Assembly: GCA_030765555.1 (NCBI GenBank)
Contig: JAVCCI010000054.1
Location: forward strand, 1-10,142
Source: Candidatus Kappaea frigidicola
Lineage (GTDB): Bacteria; Omnitrophota; Gorgyraeia; JAGLLT01
Direction: 5' to 3'
Length of the DNA: 10,142 nt
Positions 7,259 through 10,142 of the stretch are shown in pieces. The position numbers and the translations under genes were made by a program. Each line of letters opens with the position of its first letter. The stretch's first letter is position 1. Below the pieces are notes generated by a model, which did no database searches, was not told where the DNA came from, and saw only the letters and a program-made list of their open reading frames with translations.

Positions 7259-9604
7259 TTATTTTTTATGCCATTCGACTAATATTGGTGCCGCTACAAA
7301 GATTGATGAATAGGTTCCAACCACAACACCTATTAATAATACAAAGGCAAAATCATTTATTACACTACCTCCAAAAAGATAGAGTGATAAAACTACTAGC
7401 AATGTTGTTAATGATGTTATTATCGTTCTCGAGAGAGTTTGATTAATACTTTTATTTACGATATCCTTAAAGCTCGCTTTATGCATCAAGTGGATATCTT
7501 CCCTAATTCTATCAAAAACAACAATGGTATCATTAAGCGAATATCCAATAATCGTCAAAATAGCTGCAATAATAGGTAAAGATATTTCTCGCCCAGAAAT
7601 ACTATAAATACCCAGTGTCACAATAACATCATGCAACAAAGCGATAATAGCGCATACACCAAATTTAAATTCAAACCTAAAGGTAATATATATACAGATA
7701 ACAACTAGAGCCAATCCTATAGCCATTAACGCCTTATAGCGCAATTCTTTTCCTATAGTTGGGCCAATTTCCTCTACGCGCACAGTCTTCGCTTGGTTAT
7801 CTTTAAAATTATCTTTAATAGCCTGGGTTATTTTTGATGATTCCTGTCCTTCAGTTCGTATAATAATATTATTATCTTTACCAAAGGTTTGAATCGTAGC
7901 TTTTTCCAGGTTAACACTTTTTAGAGCATTTCTAACCTGATTTACATCGGGAGCTTTAGTAAATTGAATTTGCTGGATAGTCCCTCCTGTAAAATCAATA
8001 CCAAAGTTTTCAGCTCCTCTTTGAGCAAAAACTATTAATCCTCCAATTATTACCAGCAAAGATAATCCATAAGCTATATTTCTTTTACCAATAATATCAA
8101 ACTTAGATTCCTTTAGGATTTCCAGCATGGGAAGCTTCTTAAGGATTCTAGTTTTTATTGTCAGAAAATCAAAAACAAGACGGGTTACGACCAAGGCCGT
8201 AAACATACTTGCAGTAATACCAATCATCAAAGTCAAACCAAAGCCCTTTATAGGACCAGTACCAATTTGATAAAGAATAAATGCAGTAAGAAGAGTTGTC
8301 AAGTTGGCATCCAATATAGTTGAAAACACTTTGTGATAACCAGCCTGAATTGCCGGGCGAAGACTTTTTCCCAACTTTAGCTCTTCCCTTATTCTCTCAA
8401 AAATAAGTACATTAGCATCAACAGCCATACCAATGGTTAAAATAATACCAGCTATACCTGGTAAAGTTAACGTTGCATCTCTAAATGATAGTGCTCCCAT
8501 TATAATTATAATGTTTAAGCAAAGTGCAAAGTTAGCAATCAAACCAGCAACCAAATAATAAACAGCCATGAAAACTAAGACAAGTAAACAACCAAAAACA
8601 GCTGCTGTAACCCCTTTTTTGATTGAATCCTGTCCTAAAGTAGGCCCAATTGTATTTTCCTGCTCAATAATAATTGGAGCCGGCAATGAACCTGCTCTCA
8701 AAACTAACGACAAATCTTCAACTTCATCTTTTGTAAAATTACCTTCAATAATTGGATTAGTATCAACCTCCACTTTCATGAGTGGCGCCGAATAGACTAC
8801 TCCATCTAATATAATAGCTAGCCTGCTAACAGTTTTATTTTCCTGATATTTTTTAGCAGCCTGTCCGGTTAATTGTCTTATCTTCTTTCGGCCCTTGGCA
8901 TCAAAATCTAGCGAGACATGATACTTTTTAAACTGGTCTCTATCCCAATTAGCCGTAATTAATGATTCTCCTGTAATTTCAGGTTTTACTTTTAATAAAT
9001 ATAACTGCCTGAATTTTTCTCCTTTAATATCCATTTGACGAGATATAAGAAACTGATAGCCTTCAGGAAATACTTTTGTGTTTTCTGGATCACTAATAAT
9101 CTCTCTTATTGTTTCTTTGTTCTTTTCGTCAAATATAACTGATTTAAAAGCAGCACCTTCACGGGTTTGCTCTTCCTTTACTTCTACTTTCGATAGTATC
9201 TTTGTTTTTTTATCTAGAGCATTGAGGGCCATATCAGTCTTCTGCGATGAAGCTACAACATTAAATTCCAAAAGGGCTGTTTTTCCAATTAAATCAACTG
9301 CTCTCTCTCGGTCTTCAATTCCTGGCAACTCAACTATAATGCGATTTTTACCTTTAAGCTGAATAGAAGGTTCTGCCACACCAAACTGATCTACTCTATT
9401 TCTGATAATTTCCAATGCTCTTCTTACTGCACCATTTTGAGCATCAGCCGGAAGTTTATCAATATCCACCTTCAGTACTAAATGCATACCACCTTGCAAA
9501 TCCAAGCCTAGATTAATTCTTTCCTGAGGCGGGTACATCAGCCACAGACAGCTTGCAATCACAACTACAACTATTATAACTTTCCATTTAAAGTTAGCAA
9601 CCAT
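7259..9604 (-). CDS. secDF: SecDF fusion, protein-export membrane protein
   Basis: SecDF is an RND-superfamily, proton-driven factor that pulls exported proteins through SecYEG and helps release them at the outer face. The 781-residue product joins SecD and SecF in one chain. SecD part: helix at about 9-24, LGLDLQGG at 32-39, the large periplasmic P1 domain to about 320, then five helices including LTIGMAVDAN with Asp396 and the following FERIREE. SecF part: helix at about 510-527, GIDFTGGT at 535-542, the P4 domain, LLHDV at 656-660 and GYSLNDTIVVFDRIRE at 687-702. The intramembrane acidic residues expected for proton flow are present, and 12 helices in total fit the family. The start at 9604 is chosen because AAGGAG lies seven bases upstream; an in-frame ATG at 9628 would add eight residues but has no such site. 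recJ follows 24 nt after the stop. Confidence 0.96.
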   Translation of the reverse strand: MVANFKWKVIIVVVVIASCLWLMYPPQERINLGLDLQGGMHLVLKVDIDKLPADAQNGAVRRALEIIRNRVDQFGVAEPSIQLKGKNRIIVELPGIEDRERAVDLIGKTALLEFNVVASSQKTDMALNALDKKTKILSKVEVKEEQTREGAAFKSVIFDEKNKETIREIISDPENTKVFPEGYQFLISRQMDIKGEKFRQLYLLKVKPEITGESLITANWDRDQFKKYHVSLDFDAKGRKKIRQLTGQAAKKYQENKTVSRLAIILDGVVYSAPLMKVEVDTNPIIEGNFTKDEVEDLSLVLRAGSLPAPIIIEQENTIGPTLGQDSIKKGVTAAVFGCLLVLVFMAVYYLVAGLIANFALCLNIIIIMGALSFRDATLTLPGIAGIILTIGMAVDANVLIFERIREELKLGKSLRPAIQAGYHKVFSTILDANLTTLLTAFILYQIGTGPIKGFGLTLMIGITASMFTALVVTRLVFDFLTIKTRILKKLPMLEILKESKFDIIGKRNIAYGLSLLVIIGGLIVFAQRGAENFGIDFTGGTIQQIQFTKAPDVNQVRNALKSVNLEKATIQTFGKDNNIIIRTEGQESSKITQAIKDNFKDNQAKTVRVEEIGPTIGKELRYKALMAIGLALVVICIYITFRFEFKFGVCAIIALLHDVIVTLGIYSISGREISLPIIAAILTIIGYSLNDTIVVFDRIREDIHLMHKASFKDIVNKSINQTLSRTIITSLTTLLVVLSLYLFGGSVINDFAFVLLIGVVVGTYSSIFVAAPILVEWHKK

Positions 9605-9611
9605 GTTGATT

Positions 9612-9617
9612 CTCCTT
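9612..9617 (-). promoter_or_regulatory. ribosome binding site deciding the secDF start
   Basis: On the minus strand this reads AAGGAG, seven bases before the ATG at 9604. It lies inside the eight-codon extension that would be created by starting at 9628, so the shorter start is preferred. The site is 9 nt downstream of a 10-bp hairpin (9627-9658). Confidence 0.8.
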
Positions 9618-9623
9618 AATGAA

Positions 9624-9663
9624 GGCATCAGTTATGCAACAAAGTGAACATAACTGATATGCC
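9624..9663 (-). repeat. hairpin in the secDF leader, next to the ribosome binding site
   Basis: A perfect 10-bp inverted repeat (ATCAGTTATG at 9627-9636 against CATAACTGAT at 9649-9658) with a 12-base loop. GGC at 9624-9626 and GCC at 9661-9663 can extend it past a two-base bulge. It sits just upstream of the AAGGAG of secDF. No run of U follows on the minus strand, so it does not look like an intrinsic terminator; a role in mRNA stability or translation is an inference. Confidence 0.6.
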
Positions 9664-9670
9664 TGAATTA

Positions 9671-9709
9671 ATCCCCCATTCTTTCATCCTGAAAGAATGT
9701 AGAGGGGAT
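9671..9709. repeat. bulged long hairpin flanked by 15-bp direct repeats
   Basis: Inner stem CATTCTTTC (9677-9685) pairs with GAAAGAATG (9691-9699) around a five-base loop. After a four-base bulge (9700-9703), ATCCCC (9671-9676) pairs with GGGGAT (9704-9709), giving 15 pairs in all. The element is bracketed by exact direct copies of GATATGCCTGAATTA at 9656-9670 and 9707-9721. No U-run follows on either strand. It resembles a small intergenic palindromic element more than a terminator. Confidence 0.6.
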
Positions 9710-9744
9710 ATGCCTGAATTACTCTTTTTGGCCCCTGCGATTTT
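9692..9744. repeat. dispersed intergenic repeat, copy B
   Basis: This segment matches 12-64 without gaps at 45 of 53 positions; over the first 46 positions 40 match. The conserved core is AAAGAATGTAGAGGGGATA, then CCT, ATTACTCTTTTT and CCCTG. AGGGG (9703-9707) can pair with CCCCT (9732-9736) across a 24-base loop; in copy A the same pairing survives with one G-U pair. Its left part is also the right arm of the hairpin at 9671-9709. It begins about 12 nt downstream of the yajC stop. I recognise no known RNA or repeat family. Confidence 0.7.
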
Positions 9745-9755
9745 CCGCGGATGAA

Positions 9756-10094
9756 TTAATTTTCTGTATTTTTCTTCTTACCTAATATAAAGCTCTTACC
9801 AATTTCAATTCTAGTATTTTCATCTATTCTCACGGTAAATGTATTTGGCTTTATATTCACAATAGTTCCATGAATACCACCCTGAGTAATCACATCATCA
9901 TTCTTCTTTAAATTAGTAAGCATTTCTGAATGCTTTTGCTGTTGAGCTTTCTGTGGGCGAATCATCATAAAATAAATTACCCCAACTATGGCTACAAATG
10001 GTAATAAAGCAAATAAAGGATTCTGAGCTTCTGCTTCAACCCCTGTTTGCGGCGCCATTCCAGCTGCATAAGCTATAGTAGCTAATAAATTCAT
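9756..10094 (-). CDS. yajC: YajC, Sec translocon accessory subunit
   Basis: YajC is a small inner-membrane protein that associates with SecDF and the SecYEG channel; its exact role is unsettled. The 112-residue product has a short, Ala-rich N-terminus, one membrane helix at about residues 27-45, then the family signature: the MIRPQKAQQQKH stretch at 44-55, followed by NLKKNDDVITQGGIHGTIVNI-like sequence (61-81) and a beta-rich cytoplasmic tail. Length is normal for the family. The start is fixed by AAGGAG (plus-strand 10101-10106) six bases before the ATG. It is followed by secDF after a 151-nt gap, the classical yajC-secD-secF order. The stop is immediately followed by the repeat-bearing gap, so expression relative to secDF may differ. 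A TATAAT at 10136-10141 could be its -10 box, but any -35 lies outside the window. Identification is secure. Confidence 0.95.
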   Translation of the reverse strand: MNLLATIAYAAGMAPQTGVEAEAQNPLFALLPFVAIVGVIYFMMIRPQKAQQQKHSEMLTNLKKNDDVITQGGIHGTIVNIKPNTFTVRIDENTRIEIGKSFILGKKKNTEN

Positions 10095-10135
10095 TTCTTT
10101 CTCCTTATGGTTTTTACGTATTATCTATTCTTGTT

Positions 10136-10141
10136 ATTATA
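10136..10141 (-). promoter_or_regulatory. possible -10 box upstream of yajC
   Basis: The minus strand reads TATAAT here, a perfect -10 consensus, about 42 nt before the yajC ATG. The -35 region would lie beyond the window edge, so the promoter cannot be confirmed. In AT-rich DNA such a hexamer also occurs by chance. Confidence 0.25.
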
Positions 10142-10142
10142 A

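Noticed and set aside
9605..9628. Upstream ATG giving SecDF eight extra residues
   Set aside because: The good ribosome binding site AAGGAG lies inside this extension and points to the ATG at 9604; the extra residues are not typical of the family.
9692..9744. Known riboswitch class in the secDF leader
   Set aside because: I compared it by eye with the conserved cores I know (SAM, c-di-GMP, preQ1, fluoride, yybP, guanidine, T-box) and saw no match.
12..9744. Repeat copies A and B as ends of one large mobile element
   Set aside because: They are in direct orientation, enclose ordinary housekeeping genes, and there is no transposase or integrase between them.
9624..9750. Intrinsic terminator between yajC and secDF
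   Set aside because: The stems are strong, but neither strand shows a run of T directly after a GC-rich stem; the T-runs at 9725-9729 and 9741-9744 do not follow the stems correctly.

Overview
The window is an AT-rich bacterial segment with seven protein genes, all on the minus strand, so transcription runs from the right end to the left. A secretin together with a GspL/PilM-like partner points to a two-membrane (diderm) bacterium. SecD and SecF are fused and lie next to yajC and recJ. The low GC, the fused SecDF and the unusually short secretin would fit a candidate-phylum lineage such as Omnitrophota, but that placement is an impression from gene order and composition and was not tested.

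Layout in the direction of transcription. (1) 10094-4081: yajC, a 151-nt gap rich in hairpins, a fused secDF, recJ (24 nt later) and a SecY-family channel gene (7 nt later). Apart from recJ, all of these are Sec-export components. (2) 4080-3956: a gap holding a strong sigma70-type promoter (TTGACA, 17 nt, TACACT). (3) 3955-1205: a two-gene unit encoding a chimeric inner-membrane protein (degenerate PilM/GspL actin-like domain, PilN/GspL-like linker and membrane helix, PilP/GspC-like domain) and a compact secretin, with the ribosome binding site of the second gene touching the stop codon of the first. (4) 1167-169: an orphan membrane protein with its own promoter-like motif so close to the ATG that the mRNA would be leaderless; part of it recalls linalool dehydratase-isomerase-like proteins. 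(5) 168-1: an AT-rich tail carrying one copy of a repeat whose second copy lies between yajC and secDF.

How the genes work together: SecDF and YajC assist SecYEG during export through the inner membrane, and the secretin needs the Sec route to reach the outer membrane, so the block joins export across both membranes. The SecY-family protein is probably a second, specialised copy: it is not in a ribosomal-protein operon, it appears to lack the conserved arginine of the SecA-contacting C5 loop, and it ends in a DUF2007-like soluble domain. The chimeric protein may do with one polypeptide what GspL/PilM, part of PilN and GspC/PilP usually do separately.

Most interesting points: the PilM-PilN-GspC chimera beside a minimal secretin; the SecY-DUF2007 fusion; the two-copy structured intergenic repeat; the nested hairpin and direct-repeat architecture in the secDF leader; and the likely leaderless orphan gene.
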